Source: Vibrio palustris
GTDB lineage: Bacteria; Pseudomonadota; Gammaproteobacteria; Enterobacterales; Vibrionaceae
Length of the DNA stretch: 64,000 nucleotides
NCBI RefSeq assembly: GCF_024346995.1
Contig: NZ_AP024887.1
Coordinates: 620,001-684,000 of the forward strand
Direction of reading: 5' to 3'
Shown here: one piece after another, positions 9,870 through 19,513 of the stretch
Layout of the letters: each line of letters begins with the position of its first letter
Position numbering within the stretch: the first letter of the stretch is position 1
Program-made: the position numbers and the translations under genes
Notes under the pieces: model-generated
Told to the model about the DNA's origin: nothing
What the model saw: only the letters and a program-made list of their open reading frames with translations
The model's database searches: none

Positions 9870-9885
9870 ATCACGATACAATGAT

Positions 9886-9912
9886 AAGGTCAGCATGATG
9901 CTGGCCTTTTTT
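9886..9912 (+). terminator. Terminator after nusB
   Basis: AAGGTCAGC (9886-9894) pairs with GCTGGCCTT (9900-9908, one G-U pair), followed by a run of T. Confidence 0.85.
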
Positions 9913-9994
9913 ATGGGTGCCATATAGGCATTGAGTATTATATACGCTTCATCGAGGGCGTATCCTTGTATACGGATGAGGAGCATTGCGGTTC

Positions 9995-10963
9995 ATGCCT
10001 GGAGAATTTGATTTTATTCGGACTTATTTGTCGGAACGTCAAACATCACGTCAAGATGTGAATTTAGCACTAGGGGATGATTGTGCGATTGTTTGTCCAC
10101 CTCCTAATGCCCGTATTGCATTGAGTACTGATACACTTGTTGGAGGTTCGCATTTCTTGCTCTCCGCGGCGCCTGAGTTGGTCGCACATAAAGCTTTGGC
10201 CTCTAATTTGAGTGATTTAGCCGCAATGGGCGCTCGTCCCGCATGGATGTCGTTAGCGTTAACCTTGCCAGAAATTGATGAAAATTGGTTACGTCCCTTC
10301 TTTGATGCATTTTTTGCATTAGCCGATGATTATGGTATTCAGTTAATTGGCGGTGATACGACGAAAGGTCCATTAAGCATCTCGTTAACTGTGCAAGGGT
10401 TTGTCCCGCAAGATAAAGCGTTATTACGGTCTGGTGCTAAAGCCGGGGATTGGTTATATGTCACCGGTAAATTAGGCGATAGCAAAGCGGGTCTAGACGT
10501 TATTTTAGATCCCACACTACGCGGTCAACCTTTCGCCAGCGAGCTAGAAAAACGCCACTTTTTGTCAACACCACGAGTAGAGTTTGCGCAAGGGTTATTA
10601 GGTATAGCTTCGTCTGCGATTGATATTTCAGATGGTCTTTTGGCAGATTTACAGCATATTTTAGAACGTTCATGCGTTGGCGCGAGCATCGATGTGAGTT
10701 TATTGCCTTATTCGGAGCAAATGGCGGCTTTTGTCGGTGAGCGTGATATTGCTTGTCAGTATGCATTAACTAGTGGCGAAGAATATGAGTTATGCTTTAC
10801 TGTTCCTGAACAATATAAAGCGTATGTTGATTCTCAATTAGCCCAAGAGACTGAGTTACATTGTATTGGTAAAATAGAGTCTCAAGGCCACCTCAAGTTA
10901 CATGACAGTGGTCAGCCTATTGATTGGCAACTGTCTGGCTATGATCATTTTAAGGCATCATAA
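9995..10963 (+). CDS. thiL: Thiamine-monophosphate kinase
   Basis: ThiL phosphorylates thiamine monophosphate to the cofactor thiamine diphosphate. It belongs to the PurM/SelD-like ATP-binding superfamily: LALGDDCAIV (about 25-34), STDTLVGGSHF, and IGGDTTKGPLSISLTVQG. I set the start at ATG 9995, which places M-P directly before the family GEF motif and has GAGGAG 11 bases upstream; a TTG at 9986 lies only two bases from that site. ThiL ends in a TAATG overlap with pgpA. Confidence 0.94.
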   Translation: MPGEFDFIRTYLSERQTSRQDVNLALGDDCAIVCPPPNARIALSTDTLVGGSHFLLSAAPELVAHKALASNLSDLAAMGARPAWMSLALTLPEIDENWLRPFFDAFFALADDYGIQLIGGDTTKGPLSISLTVQGFVPQDKALLRSGAKAGDWLYVTGKLGDSKAGLDVILDPTLRGQPFASELEKRHFLSTPRVEFAQGLLGIASSAIDISDGLLADLQHILERSCVGASIDVSLLPYSEQMAAFVGERDIACQYALTSGEEYELCFTVPEQYKAYVDSQLAQETELHCIGKIESQGHLKLHDSGQPIDWQLSGYDHFKAS

Positions 10964-11463
10964 TGAACGATCCAAGAACACGTATTTCCCTAGTAAACCC
11001 TTGGCACTTATTAGCGACTGGATTTGGGAGTGGATTATCGCCCATTATTCCCGGAACCATAGGAACCCTCGCTGCCATTCCTTTTTTCTTACTCTTGGCG
11101 CAGTTACCTCTGGTTGCTTATATTTTGCTGGTGGTTATTGCGAGCATCATTGGAATAAAGATCTGCCAGGTGACTGCCGATGATATGGGCGTACATGATC
11201 ATGGATCGATTGTTTGGGATGAGTTTGCCGGTTTTTGGCTGACGATGCTGGTGGTACCTCTATACAACATTTCTGTGTGGGATTGGCATTGGACGCTGGC
11301 TGGTTTTGTCTTGTTCCGCTTTTTCGATATGGTAAAACCATGGCCGATTAGTTGGTTAGATAAGCAAGTCCATGGTGGGTTCGGGATTATGATCGATGAC
11401 TTGTTAGCTGGTGTATTTTCAGCAATCTGTTTAGTTTTACTCGGCCATTGGGCGGGGTGGTAA
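10963..11463 (+). CDS. pgpA: Phosphatidylglycerophosphatase A
   Basis: PgpA removes phosphate from phosphatidylglycerophosphate in the inner membrane to give phosphatidylglycerol. The 166 residues include several membrane segments and the conserved acidic patch VWDEFAGFWLTM plus GIMIDDLLAG near the C-terminus, both typical of the metal-dependent PgpA family. Start and thiL stop overlap, so the pair is co-translated. A bidirectional terminator separates it from convergent glnD. Confidence 0.94.
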   Translation: MNDPRTRISLVNPWHLLATGFGSGLSPIIPGTIGTLAAIPFFLLLAQLPLVAYILLVVIASIIGIKICQVTADDMGVHDHGSIVWDEFAGFWLTMLVVPLYNISVWDWHWTLAGFVLFRFFDMVKPWPISWLDKQVHGGFGIMIDDLLAGVFSAICLVLLGHWAGW

Positions 11464-11474
11464 GCAACTGGTTA

Positions 11475-11504
11475 CAATAAAGGTGCATGCGCGCACCTTT
11501 ATTG
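11475..11504. terminator. Bidirectional terminator between pgpA and glnD
   Basis: CAATAAAGGTGC (11475-11486) and GCACCTTTATTG (11493-11504) form a perfect 12-bp stem with loop ATGCGC. The position between convergent genes suggests it serves both strands, although the T-runs are short. Confidence 0.75.
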
Positions 11505-11524
11505 TGGGTCATATGCCATGTCGT

Positions 11525-14149
11525 CTAGTTCGGTGAGAGCTCGACAATATTTTCAATAAGCGCCTCACGCAGTTCAATCGCTTCTTGTTCACTTAAGCGG
11601 CCACCACCATGACGAGTAAGGATAAATAAATCCTCCGCTCGCTCACCAATTGTCGTAATTTTTGCACCATGTAAATCCAAATTCAATTCAGAAAAAGTCG
11701 CACCGATTGTGGCTAATAGTCCGGGGGTATCTAATGCGACTAATTCTATTAACGTGCGCTTTTTGCTTTTCGTTGGCAAAAAGTCCACTTGTGTCTTTAC
11801 TTTAAAATGTTTCAATTGGCGCGGTAAACGGCGAGTTTTTTGATGTAACTGTTTACCTTTGGCGACGGCTTTATGAATGTGCCCAATCAAGGCTTCATGT
11901 TCTGATTCAACAATAGCATCCCCATTATTATCAAGTACCATAAATGTATCGAGTACGTAACCATCTTTACTCGTCATGACTTGCGCATCATGAACGTTTA
12001 AATTACGACGGTCGAGTTCAGCCACGACATTGGCAAATAATGCCGGCTGATCTTTGGTATACACAAAGATTTCGGTAATACCTCGAGTCGGGCGTTTATT
12101 GATCAGTACTAGTGGCGGAGAATTCTCGGTCAATTTGAGAATGTTGGAACAGTGCCACGCGATTTGTTTATCAGAATGGCGTAGAAAATAATCGGCTTTA
12201 AAACGCAACCATAAGCGATCGATATGTTGTGGCGTGTAACCTTCTTTGCGTAAATGCGCGGAGGCCATTTGTTGATTATGACGAACACGTTCGCGGACAT
12301 CGACAGGATTTTCTAAACCGCGCCTTAATGCACGTTGCGTTGAGTAATAAAGCTCAGCAAGTAAGGTGCGTTTCCAGCTGTTCCATAGCTCAGGGTTGGT
12401 GGCGCAAATATCAGCAACGGTCAAACAAACCAACGCATCAAGTGCCTCTTCTTCACGAACCGTTTTAGCAAAATCACTGATAACATCAGGGTCATAAATA
12501 TCACGTCTTTGGGCCGTAATCGACATTAATAAGTGGTTTTGTACTAGCCAAGAGACTAGGCGTGCCTCGGGTTTGGATAGCCCATGTTCGAGACAGAAGT
12601 CATAAGACTCTTTGGCACCAATTTCAGAGTGATCACCGTTACGGCCTTTACCAATATCGTGGAAAATAGCCGCTAAAATGATTAACTCGCGCTTTTGATA
12701 GCGCGGAAATATTTCACAACAAATTGGATGAGTATTGTAATTTTCGGGGACATGAAAGGTTTGTAGCTGCTTGAGTACACGTATTGTATGTTCATCAACG
12801 GTATACACATGGAATAAATCGAACTGCATTTGCCCAACAATGTGGCTCCATTGTGGTAAATAGGCGGCCATGACACCGAGCTCATGCATTTGTGGAAACG
12901 CATTTTGTAAGCTATTTGGATGCCGCACTAAGGTCATGAACTTATCCCGAGCGCTAGGAATGCTATGTAAAAAGGTATTGAGCCGCCGGCGTGCAGTACG
13001 TAATTGACGCATAGTCGTCGGTGATACACCCGTGATACTCGTATCATCCGCCATGTGAATAAACATATCGAGGATGCTTTCAGGACGAGCTTGGAATAAG
13101 GCTGGGTGGCGCGCTTGTATCCAAGGTCCGCATCGAGCAAAATCGTCGTCCAGTACGATACATTGTTCATCGGTTTCATGGTTTAAGATCGCTTGATCAA
13201 ACAGCATTAACAACATACGATTAAGTTCTACTACGCGTCGTAAAGTGCGATAGAACTCTTTCATCATTTTTTCGACCGCGCGGTTACCATCTCCAGTAAA
13301 ACCTAAATGCTCTGCGACATTCGCTTGGTGACCAAAAGTTAACCGGTTATCATAGCGGCGTAGTTCAAGATGTAACGCAAAACGGACTCGCCATAAAAAC
13401 TCTTGGCACTCAACAAGTTCACGATACTCTGCATCGGTTAAAAAATCATAGCGACTCATCTCATAGAGAGAAGTCGCCCCGAAATGACGGCGAGCGATCC
13501 AAGATAAAGTATGAATATCGCGTAACCCACCGGGGGTAGATTTTATATCCGGCTCAAGATTATAAGTCGTATCGTGGTAGCGGGCATGGCGAGCACGCTG
13601 CTCTTGCAGTTTGGCTTTGTAGAACACGTTGCTAGGCCAAAACGACTCAGAAACAATAACGTCTTTAAGCTGTTCGAATGTCTCATGTGAACCGCAAAGC
13701 AAGCGTGCTTCTTGTAAGTTGGTGGCAACGGTAAGATCAGCTCGACCAATATCCGCGCACTCCTGAACCGTGCGCACGGCATGACCAACTTCCAAACGTA
13801 AATCCCAAAGAAAAGTAATAAATTGACTGATTTTGACGCCGACATCTTCGCTTAAAGGATGCTGAGAAACGATCAACATATCGATGTCAGAAAGAGGATG
13901 CAACTCACCGCGGCCGTATCCGCCGACAGCAACCAGTGACAATTCTGTCAGGGTATCGAATTGATAAAAACGCCATAAACGAGCGAGCAACTCATCCATA
14001 TAATGAGAGCGTCCATGAACTAAATCACTAACAGAGTGATGCTGAAGAAATTGAGCTTTTTGCTCTTGAGCGAATTGATCAAGTTGGTCTTTAAGATCAG
14101 GAATTGAAAGCTCATCATTGTTGAGATGACTAGGGGCTTGAAAAGGCAT
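11525..14149 (-). CDS. glnD: Bifunctional uridylyltransferase/uridylyl-removing enzyme GlnD
   Basis: GlnD is the glutamine sensor that adds UMP to, or removes it from, PII protein, whose gene glnB is at 36667. The 874 residues carry a nucleotidyltransferase domain with GGYGRGELHPLSDID at 76-90 (Asp88, Asp90 as metal ligands), the HD hydrolase domain with FHDIGKG near residue 497, and two C-terminal ACT domains (TRGITEIFVYTKDQPALFA and LIELVALDTPGLLATIG) that bind glutamine. Length and domain order are standard. It follows map on the same strand, with map's terminator between them. Confidence 0.96.
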   Translation of the reverse strand: MPFQAPSHLNNDELSIPDLKDQLDQFAQEQKAQFLQHHSVSDLVHGRSHYMDELLARLWRFYQFDTLTELSLVAVGGYGRGELHPLSDIDMLIVSQHPLSEDVGVKISQFITFLWDLRLEVGHAVRTVQECADIGRADLTVATNLQEARLLCGSHETFEQLKDVIVSESFWPSNVFYKAKLQEQRARHARYHDTTYNLEPDIKSTPGGLRDIHTLSWIARRHFGATSLYEMSRYDFLTDAEYRELVECQEFLWRVRFALHLELRRYDNRLTFGHQANVAEHLGFTGDGNRAVEKMMKEFYRTLRRVVELNRMLLMLFDQAILNHETDEQCIVLDDDFARCGPWIQARHPALFQARPESILDMFIHMADDTSITGVSPTTMRQLRTARRRLNTFLHSIPSARDKFMTLVRHPNSLQNAFPQMHELGVMAAYLPQWSHIVGQMQFDLFHVYTVDEHTIRVLKQLQTFHVPENYNTHPICCEIFPRYQKRELIILAAIFHDIGKGRNGDHSEIGAKESYDFCLEHGLSKPEARLVSWLVQNHLLMSITAQRRDIYDPDVISDFAKTVREEEALDALVCLTVADICATNPELWNSWKRTLLAELYYSTQRALRRGLENPVDVRERVRHNQQMASAHLRKEGYTPQHIDRLWLRFKADYFLRHSDKQIAWHCSNILKLTENSPPLVLINKRPTRGITEIFVYTKDQPALFANVVAELDRRNLNVHDAQVMTSKDGYVLDTFMVLDNNGDAIVESEHEALIGHIHKAVAKGKQLHQKTRRLPRQLKHFKVKTQVDFLPTKSKKRTLIELVALDTPGLLATIGATFSELNLDLHGAKITTIGERAEDLFILTRHGGGRLSEQEAIELREALIENIVELSPN

Positions 14150-14205
14150 AACTGCAGTCCGTGCGAGATTTCCGAATGCAGTGAATGTAGCAGATTGGGA
14201 GCAAT

Positions 14206-14234
14206 AAAAAAATATCCCCGCAAGCGCGGGGATA
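14206..14234 (-). terminator. Terminator after map
   Basis: On the plus strand TATCCCCGC (14213-14221) pairs with GCGGGGATA (14226-14234) around AAGC. The flanking A-run (14206-14212) becomes a T-run in the direction of map transcription. Confidence 0.9.
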
Positions 14235-14258
14235 AGAAACTATTAATGAGTATCGTCG

Positions 14259-15101
14259 TTATGCGTTGTGAAAGTGACGAGGAATGGTTTCTTCATCGCG
14301 TAGCGTCAAGATCTCACAGCCATCTTTAGTCACTAGCAATGTATGCTCCCATTGCGCAGTGTTTTTGTTATCTGCCGTGTATACTGTCCAATCGTCATCT
14401 TCATCTAAGCGGCAACCAAATTTACCTGCGTTGATCATCGGCTCAATGGTGAAAATCATGCCTTCTTTTAAGACGGTGCGATCGTTGTTTTTATAGTGAA
14501 CGACTTGCGGCTCTTCGTGAAAGCCAGCACCAACACCATGACCACAGTAATCACGTACAATGGAGTACTTCATACGCGGGTTATTTTTATTGTTGGTTTT
14601 AATTAGTTTTTCAATGGTTGTGCCAATCTCACCAAGTTGAGCACCTGGCTTCACTTTTTTAAGCGACGCGTATAGACATTCCTGCGCGGTGACACATAAG
14701 CGTTTATCAGCAGGTGAGACTTCACCAACATAAAACATTTTTGATGTATCACCGTGGTAGCCATCTTTAATCACGGTGATATCGATGTTCATGATGTCCC
14801 CATCTTTTAATACAGCTGGGCGCGTGTAAGGGCCAAACTGGCTATCTTCCGATGCTGGAATGCCGTGGCATACTACATGGTTGATCGAGGTACAGATAGA
14901 TTTAGGGAAGCCATGGTAGTTAAGCGGTGCGGGAATAGCGCCTTGCACTTCAGTGATGTGCTTATGACAAATAGTATCCAGTTCTTCGGTTGTGACACCC
15001 GGTTTGATGAAGGGTTCGATCATTTCGAGAACTTCTTTGGCCAAACGACCAGCGACGCGCATCTTTTCTATTTCTTCAGCATTCTTGATAATTACAGACA
15101 T
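14259..15101 (-). CDS. map: Methionine aminopeptidase, type I
   Basis: Map removes the initiator methionine from nascent proteins. The pita-bread fold is recognisable by NHVVCHGIP, the metal ligands in NIDITVIKDGYHGDTS, GHGVGAGFHEEP, and the two glutamates in TIEPMIN and TAQWEHTLLVT. At 280 residues it is slightly longer than the 264-residue E. coli enzyme, with extra sequence around NNKNNPRMKYS. It is divergent from rpsB, the usual arrangement. Confidence 0.96.
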   Translation of the reverse strand: MSVIIKNAEEIEKMRVAGRLAKEVLEMIEPFIKPGVTTEELDTICHKHITEVQGAIPAPLNYHGFPKSICTSINHVVCHGIPASEDSQFGPYTRPAVLKDGDIMNIDITVIKDGYHGDTSKMFYVGEVSPADKRLCVTAQECLYASLKKVKPGAQLGEIGTTIEKLIKTNNKNNPRMKYSIVRDYCGHGVGAGFHEEPQVVHYKNNDRTVLKEGMIFTIEPMINAGKFGCRLDEDDDWTVYTADNKNTAQWEHTLLVTKDGCEILTLRDEETIPRHFHNA

Positions 15102-15253
15102 GGGCTTTCTCTATTTCGTTATTTTAGAGCACTAGCGTGCGATGTGGTTATTGTAACAGCGACGTGATGAAGCGCAATAATTGTGATTCGAGTATTAAGG
15201 AATATCTCTTAAAGAAAGGTGATATATCCGCAATGGTGGATGATTTTTTACTA

Positions 15254-15288
15254 GCCAAATAAGCGCAAAATATGATATAAAGCGCGCC
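15254..15288 (+). promoter_or_regulatory. rpsB-tsf promoter with extended -10 and GC-rich discriminator
   Basis: TGATATAAA (15273-15281) is an extended -10 element and is followed directly by the GC-only discriminator GCGCGCC (15282-15288), a hallmark of stringently controlled translation promoters. The -35 region is weak, as is usual with an extended -10. The expected start site is near 15288. Confidence 0.65.
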
Positions 15289-15369
15289 GAACTCTAAGTA
15301 TCTTGTCTTCACTATTGGCGACCGTTACTTATGATGTTTATAACTTACTTACATAAATCACACACATTC

Positions 15370-15452
15370 CGTCACGTGTTCCGGGGTGCCCTACTTAGAT
15401 AGGGTCGGAGACATGGGGGATGTGGAGGCCTAACCCCATATAGAGGATTATA
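15370..15452 (+). promoter_or_regulatory. Structured rpsB leader (S2 autoregulation element, putative)
   Basis: The 353-bp map-rpsB gap contains the promoter at 15254-15288 and this leader. Hairpin one: CCCTA (15389-15393) with TAGGG (15400-15404). Hairpin two: ATGGGG (15413-15418) with CCCCAT (15434-15439), ending just before the ribosome-binding site AGAGGA (15442-15447). The rpsB-tsf leader of E. coli is known to mediate S2 feedback, and the layout here fits, but homology was judged by eye. Confidence 0.6.
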
Positions 15453-15454
15453 TA

Positions 15455-16183
15455 ATGGCAACTGTATCAATGCGCGATATGCTTAAAGCTGGTGTTCACT
15501 TCGGTCACCAGACTCGTTACTGGAACCCAAAAATGAAACCGTTCATCTTTGGCGCTCGTAGCAAAGTTCATATCATCAACTTAGAAAAAACTGTACCTAT
15601 GTTCAACGAAGCACTTGCAGAGCTATCTAAGCTAGGCGAGAAAAAAGGTAAAGTTCTTTTCGTTGGTACTAAACGCGCTGCATCTGAAGCTGTTAAAGAA
15701 GCTGCAATTGCATGTGACCAATACTTCGTAAACAACCGTTGGTTAGGCGGCATGTTGACTAACTGGAAAACAGTTCGTCAGTCAATCAAACGTCTAAAAG
15801 AACTAGAAGCACAAGCTGCTGATGGCACTTTCGATAAGCTGACTAAAAAAGAAGCACTTATGTGTACTCGCGAAATGGAGAAACTTGAAAAATCTCTTGG
15901 CGGTATCAAAAACATGAATGGTCTTCCTGACGCTATCTTCCTAATCGATGCGGATCACGAGCACATTGCAGTTAAAGAAGCAAACAACCTAGGCATCCCA
16001 GTAATCGCTGTTGTTGATACTAACTCTAACCCAGATGGTATCGACCACATCATCCCTGGTAACGATGACGCAATCCGTTCAGTACAACTTTACCTAAACG
16101 CTGCTGCTGAAGCAGTGAACGAAGGTCGCAACCAAAACGTTGCAGAAGTTGCTGAAAAAGACGGCTTCGTAGAAGCTGAATAA
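15455..16183 (+). CDS. rpsB: 30S ribosomal protein S2
   Basis: S2 is a late-assembling protein of the small ribosomal subunit that also helps dock S1. The 242-residue sequence is highly conserved ([22 protein letters not shown] at the start, [15 protein letters not shown], and [18 protein letters not shown] near the end). Codon use is strongly biased, as expected for a highly expressed gene. It is the first gene of rpsB-tsf; the gap to tsf holds an attenuator-like hairpin. Confidence 0.98.
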   Translation: MATVSMRDMLKAGVHFGHQTRYWNPKMKPFIFGARSKVHIINLEKTVPMFNEALAELSKLGEKKGKVLFVGTKRAASEAVKEAAIACDQYFVNNRWLGGMLTNWKTVRQSIKRLKELEAQAADGTFDKLTKKEALMCTREMEKLEKSLGGIKNMNGLPDAIFLIDADHEHIAVKEANNLGIPVIAVVDTNSNPDGIDHIIPGNDDAIRSVQLYLNAAAEAVNEGRNQNVAEVAEKDGFVEAE

Positions 16184-16253
16184 TTACGGCTCTTAGTCTA
16201 CTTAGATTGATGTGTCATTCATTGACCATATAAACTAGGTTATAGTTAGCATT

Positions 16254-16283
16254 GGGGGCCCTTTAAATCGGCCCCTAATTTTT
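16254..16283 (+). terminator. Attenuator hairpin between rpsB and tsf
   Basis: GGGGCC (16255-16260) and GGCCCC (16270-16275) form a 6-bp stem, followed by TAATTTTT. It probably lets only part of the transcripts continue into tsf. Confidence 0.65.
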
Positions 16284-16315
16284 ACCACATCCAGAATTAA
16301 ACCGAGGAATAGAGA

Positions 16316-17158
16316 ATGGCTGTTACTGCTGCTCTAGTTAAAGAACTTCGCGACCGTACTGGCGCGGGTATGATGGAATGTAAAAAAGCGCTTGTTGAAA
16401 CTGATGGTGACATCGAGCAAGCGATTGAAAACATGCGTAAAAGCGGTGCTGCTAAAGCGGCTAAAAAAGCGGGTAACGTTGCTGCTGAAGGTACTATCAT
16501 CGTTAAAGATGGTGAAGGCTTTGCGGCACTAGTTGAAATCAACTGTCAGACTGACTTCGTAGCGAAAGATGGTAACTTCCAAGCCTTTGCAAACGAAGTT
16601 GCAGAAGCTGCTGCTGCTGAAAAAATGTCTATCGAAGAGCTACAAGCTAAATTCGAACAGACTCGTATCGAACTAGTTGCGAAAATCGGCGAAAACGTAA
16701 ACGTACGTCGTGTTTCTTACCTAGAAGGCGCGAAAACTGCTTCTTACCGTCACGGTGAGAAAATCGGTGTTGTTGTTGCCGGTGAAGGTGATGAAGAAAC
16801 GCTACGTCACGTTGCAATGCACGTTGCTGCTTCTCGTCCAGATTTCTTAAACCCATCAGACGTACCTGCTGATGTTGTTGAAAAAGAAAAAGCAGTTCAA
16901 GTTGAAATTGCAATGAACGAAGGCAAACCAGCGGAAATCGCAGAGAAAATGGTTGTTGGCCGTATGAAGAAATTCACTGGCGAAATCTCTCTGACTGGTC
17001 AAGCGTTCATCATGGAACCTAAGAAAACTGTTGGCGAAGTGCTTAAAGAAGCCGGCGTTACAGTAACTGGTTTCGTTCGCCTAGAAGTAGGTGAAGGCAT
17101 CGAGAAGAAAGAAGAAATGAGCTTTGCAGAAGAAGTTGCAGCAGCTCAACAAGGTTAA
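16316..17158 (+). CDS. tsf: Elongation factor Ts
   Basis: EF-Ts exchanges GDP for GTP on EF-Tu. The 280 residues include the N-terminal UBA-like domain ([19 protein letters not shown]), the [10 protein letters not shown] motif near residue 80 that inserts into EF-Tu, and the dimerisation region. Strong codon bias matches rpsB. A terminator follows before pyrH. Confidence 0.98.
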   Translation: MAVTAALVKELRDRTGAGMMECKKALVETDGDIEQAIENMRKSGAAKAAKKAGNVAAEGTIIVKDGEGFAALVEINCQTDFVAKDGNFQAFANEVAEAAAAEKMSIEELQAKFEQTRIELVAKIGENVNVRRVSYLEGAKTASYRHGEKIGVVVAGEGDEETLRHVAMHVAASRPDFLNPSDVPADVVEKEKAVQVEIAMNEGKPAEIAEKMVVGRMKKFTGEISLTGQAFIMEPKKTVGEVLKEAGVTVTGFVRLEVGEGIEKKEEMSFAEEVAAAQQG

Positions 17159-17180
17159 TCTTTAGCGATATAGCCTAGTT

Positions 17181-17209
17181 AAAGACCGTAGCCAAGGCTG
17201 CGGTCTTTT
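17181..17209 (+). terminator. Terminator after tsf
   Basis: AAAGACCGTAGCC (17181-17193) pairs with GGCTGCGGTCTTT, one T-G pair in the stem, and ends in T's. Confidence 0.88.
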
Positions 17210-17318
17210 CACGACTATCGTAAAGGGAATTTGCCGTCACGAATTGATTCTTAGGCTTATAAAATATGTAGAATCAATCCTTGACAGTTAATTAACCACT
17301 TTTTTGAAAGGTAAGACC

Positions 17319-18059
17319 ATGACAACGAACCCTAAACCAGCATATCAACGGATTTTGTTAAAACTTAGCGGTGAAGCGCTGCAAGGTGCAGAAGGTTTTG
17401 GTATAGATCCAGCCGTTCTTGATCGCATGGCTCAGGAAGTCAAAGAACTGGTGGAACTTGGCGTTCAGGTAGGGGTTGTTATCGGTGGCGGTAACTTGTT
17501 CCGTGGTGCAGGTCTTGCAGAAGCAGGCATGAATCGCGTAGTCGGTGATCACATGGGAATGCTCGCGACGGTAATGAACGGTTTGGCGATGCGTGATGCT
17601 CTGCATCGTGCGTATGTAAATGCTCGTGTTATGTCAGCAATTCCACTAAATGGAGTTTGTGATGACTACAACTGGGCGGAAGCAATCAGCCAATTACGTG
17701 ACGGCCGAGTGGTTATTTTCTCTGCAGGAACGGGCAACCCATTCTTCACTACAGATTCTGCTGCGTGTTTACGTGGTATTGAAATCGAAGCCGATGTTGT
17801 ACTTAAAGCAACGAAAGTTGACGGTGTATTCGATTCTGACCCTGTAGCCAACCCAGATGCTCAGCTTTATGGTAAGCTGGCTTATAATGATGTACTTGAA
17901 AAAGAGCTGAAGGTGATGGACTTAGCAGCATTTACGCTTGCTCGTGATCATCAAATGCCAATCCGTGTTTTCAACATGAACAAACCAGGTGCATTACGCC
18001 GTGTTGTTATGGGCGAAACTGAAGGTACGCTAATCAGCGCTGAAGTAAAATCACTCTAG
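17319..18059 (+). CDS. pyrH: Uridylate kinase
   Basis: PyrH phosphorylates UMP to UDP and is allosterically controlled by GTP and UTP. It is an amino-acid-kinase-fold enzyme: [12 protein letters not shown] near the N-terminus, [14 protein letters not shown], and [20 protein letters not shown] chose ATG 17319, which is preceded by GAAAGGTAAG and gives the [13 protein letters not shown]-terminus familiar from other vibrios; a TTG at 17304 would overlap the ribosome-binding site. pyrH and frr form a unit. Confidence 0.96.
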   Translation: MTTNPKPAYQRILLKLSGEALQGAEGFGIDPAVLDRMAQEVKELVELGVQVGVVIGGGNLFRGAGLAEAGMNRVVGDHMGMLATVMNGLAMRDALHRAYVNARVMSAIPLNGVCDDYNWAEAISQLRDGRVVIFSAGTGNPFFTTDSAACLRGIEIEADVVLKATKVDGVFDSDPVANPDAQLYGKLAYNDVLEKELKVMDLAAFTLARDHQMPIRVFNMNKPGALRRVVMGETEGTLISAEVKSL

Positions 18060-18084
18060 AGACGAACAAAATTAAGGTGATATC

Positions 18085-18642
18085 GTGATTAATGAGATCA
18101 AAAAAGACGCTCAAGAGCGTATGAACAAAAGCGTAGACGCGCTGAAAAATAACTTGAGCAAAGTACGTACAGGTCGTGCTCACCCAAGTATCTTGTCAGG
18201 CATTTCTGTTGAGTATTACGGTGCCCCAACGCCTTTGAACCAAGTGGCTAACGTTATCGCTGAAGATGCGCGTACACTGGCGATTACCGTGTTCGATAAA
18301 GAGCTGACTCCAAAAGTAGAAAAAGCGATTATGACAGCAGATCTAGGTTTAAACCCTATGTCTGCGGGTACTGTTATTCGTGTTCCTCTACCACCATTAA
18401 CAGAAGAACGTCGCCGTGATTTAGTGAAAATGGTGCGTGGTGAAGCAGAAGGCGGTCGTGTTGCTATTCGTAACATTCGTCGTGATGCTAACAGCGATCT
18501 TAAAGGTTTATTAAAAGAGAAAGAAATCTCTGAAGATGAAGATCGTAAAGCACAAGAAGAAATCCAAAAAATGACCGATGTTGCGGTTAAACACGTGGAT
18601 GAAATTCTAGCGAAGAAAGAAACAGAATTGATGGAAGTATAA
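18085..18642 (+). CDS. frr: Ribosome recycling factor
   Basis: RRF splits post-termination ribosomes together with EF-G. The 185-residue, tRNA-shaped protein shows [19 protein letters not shown] and the arginine-rich [20 protein letters not shown]. Translation starts with GTG (18085), preceded by AAGGTGAT. It is 25 bases behind pyrH and ends with a strong terminator. Confidence 0.97.
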   Translation: MINEIKKDAQERMNKSVDALKNNLSKVRTGRAHPSILSGISVEYYGAPTPLNQVANVIAEDARTLAITVFDKELTPKVEKAIMTADLGLNPMSAGTVIRVPLPPLTEERRRDLVKMVRGEAEGGRVAIRNIRRDANSDLKGLLKEKEISEDEDRKAQEEIQKMTDVAVKHVDEILAKKETELMEV

Positions 18643-18665
18643 ACACGACTTCTTTCAATAGAATG

Positions 18666-18696
18666 AGCGCTGTGCTTGCAGCACAGCGCTTTTTTA
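18666..18696 (+). terminator. Terminator after frr
   Basis: AGCGCTGTGCT (18666-18676) and AGCACAGCGCT (18680-18690) form a perfect 11-bp stem with loop TGC and a T-run. Confidence 0.93.
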
Positions 18697-18745
18697 TTCG
18701 TTACGTATAAACGTCTTTGGTTCGAAAATACTATAATAATTAATA

Positions 18746-19498
18746 ATGTTAGATTCTCAACTCTCATCTGAGGTGCTACCTCAACATATTGCCATCATTA
18801 TGGATGGTAACGGCCGATGGGCAAAAGAGCGGGGGAAACCACGTGTTTTTGGTCATAAGAAAGGCGTGGATGCGGTTCGCAATACCATCACTACAGCTTC
18901 CAAACTTGGGATCAATGCGATTACCTTGTTTGCGTTTAGTAGTGAAAATTGGCGTCGTCCTGAAGAGGAAGTCGGGGTATTGATGGAACTGTTTATCACG
19001 GTGTTATCATCGGAAGTTAAACGTATGCACAGAAACAACTTGCGATTGCAAATCGTGGGGGATGTTTCTCGTTTCAGTCAACGCCTGCAAAATAAAATTG
19101 AACAAGCCGAAGCCCTCACTAAGAATAATACTGGCATGGTATTAAACGTAGCGGCAAATTATGGCGGTAAGTGGGATATTACTCAGGCAACGAAGCATTT
19201 GGCCCATCAAGTAGCGAAAGGTCAACTTGCCCCTGAGGATATTACCGAAGAAATGCTTGGACAGCATGTCATGATGTCGGATTTACCCGACGTAGATTTG
19301 CTTATCCGCACCAGTGGCGAATGCCGAATTAGTAACTTTTTGCTGTGGCAAATGGCCTATGCAGAAATGTATTTTACTCCAATCTATTGGCCTGAATTTG
19401 GAGAAGATAGCTTAATTGAAGCTATTTCCTGGTTTGTGAATCGTGAACGCCGTTTTGGGTGTACGGGTGAACAGATTAAACAGCTAATGGAAAAATAA
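18746..19498 (+). CDS. uppS: Undecaprenyl diphosphate synthase
   Basis: UppS (IspU) adds isoprene units to farnesyl diphosphate to make the C55 carrier lipid for peptidoglycan and O-antigen. The cis-prenyltransferase signature [16 protein letters not shown] (about 16-31, catalytic Asp in MDGN) and the C-terminal [19 protein letters not shown] are complete. At 250 residues it has family length. It precedes cdsA in the conserved lipid cluster. Confidence 0.96.
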   Translation: MLDSQLSSEVLPQHIAIIMDGNGRWAKERGKPRVFGHKKGVDAVRNTITTASKLGINAITLFAFSSENWRRPEEEVGVLMELFITVLSSEVKRMHRNNLRLQIVGDVSRFSQRLQNKIEQAEALTKNNTGMVLNVAANYGGKWDITQATKHLAHQVAKGQLAPEDITEEMLGQHVMMSDLPDVDLLIRTSGECRISNFLLWQMAYAEMYFTPIYWPEFGEDSLIEAISWFVNRERRFGCTGEQIKQLMEK

Positions 19499-19513
19499 AA
19501 TAGGATCGAAAGT

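Noticed and set aside
18216..18767. 183-codon minus-strand frame opposite frr
   Set aside because: It covers a complete, conserved frr gene on the plus strand and has no family resemblance or ribosome-binding site.
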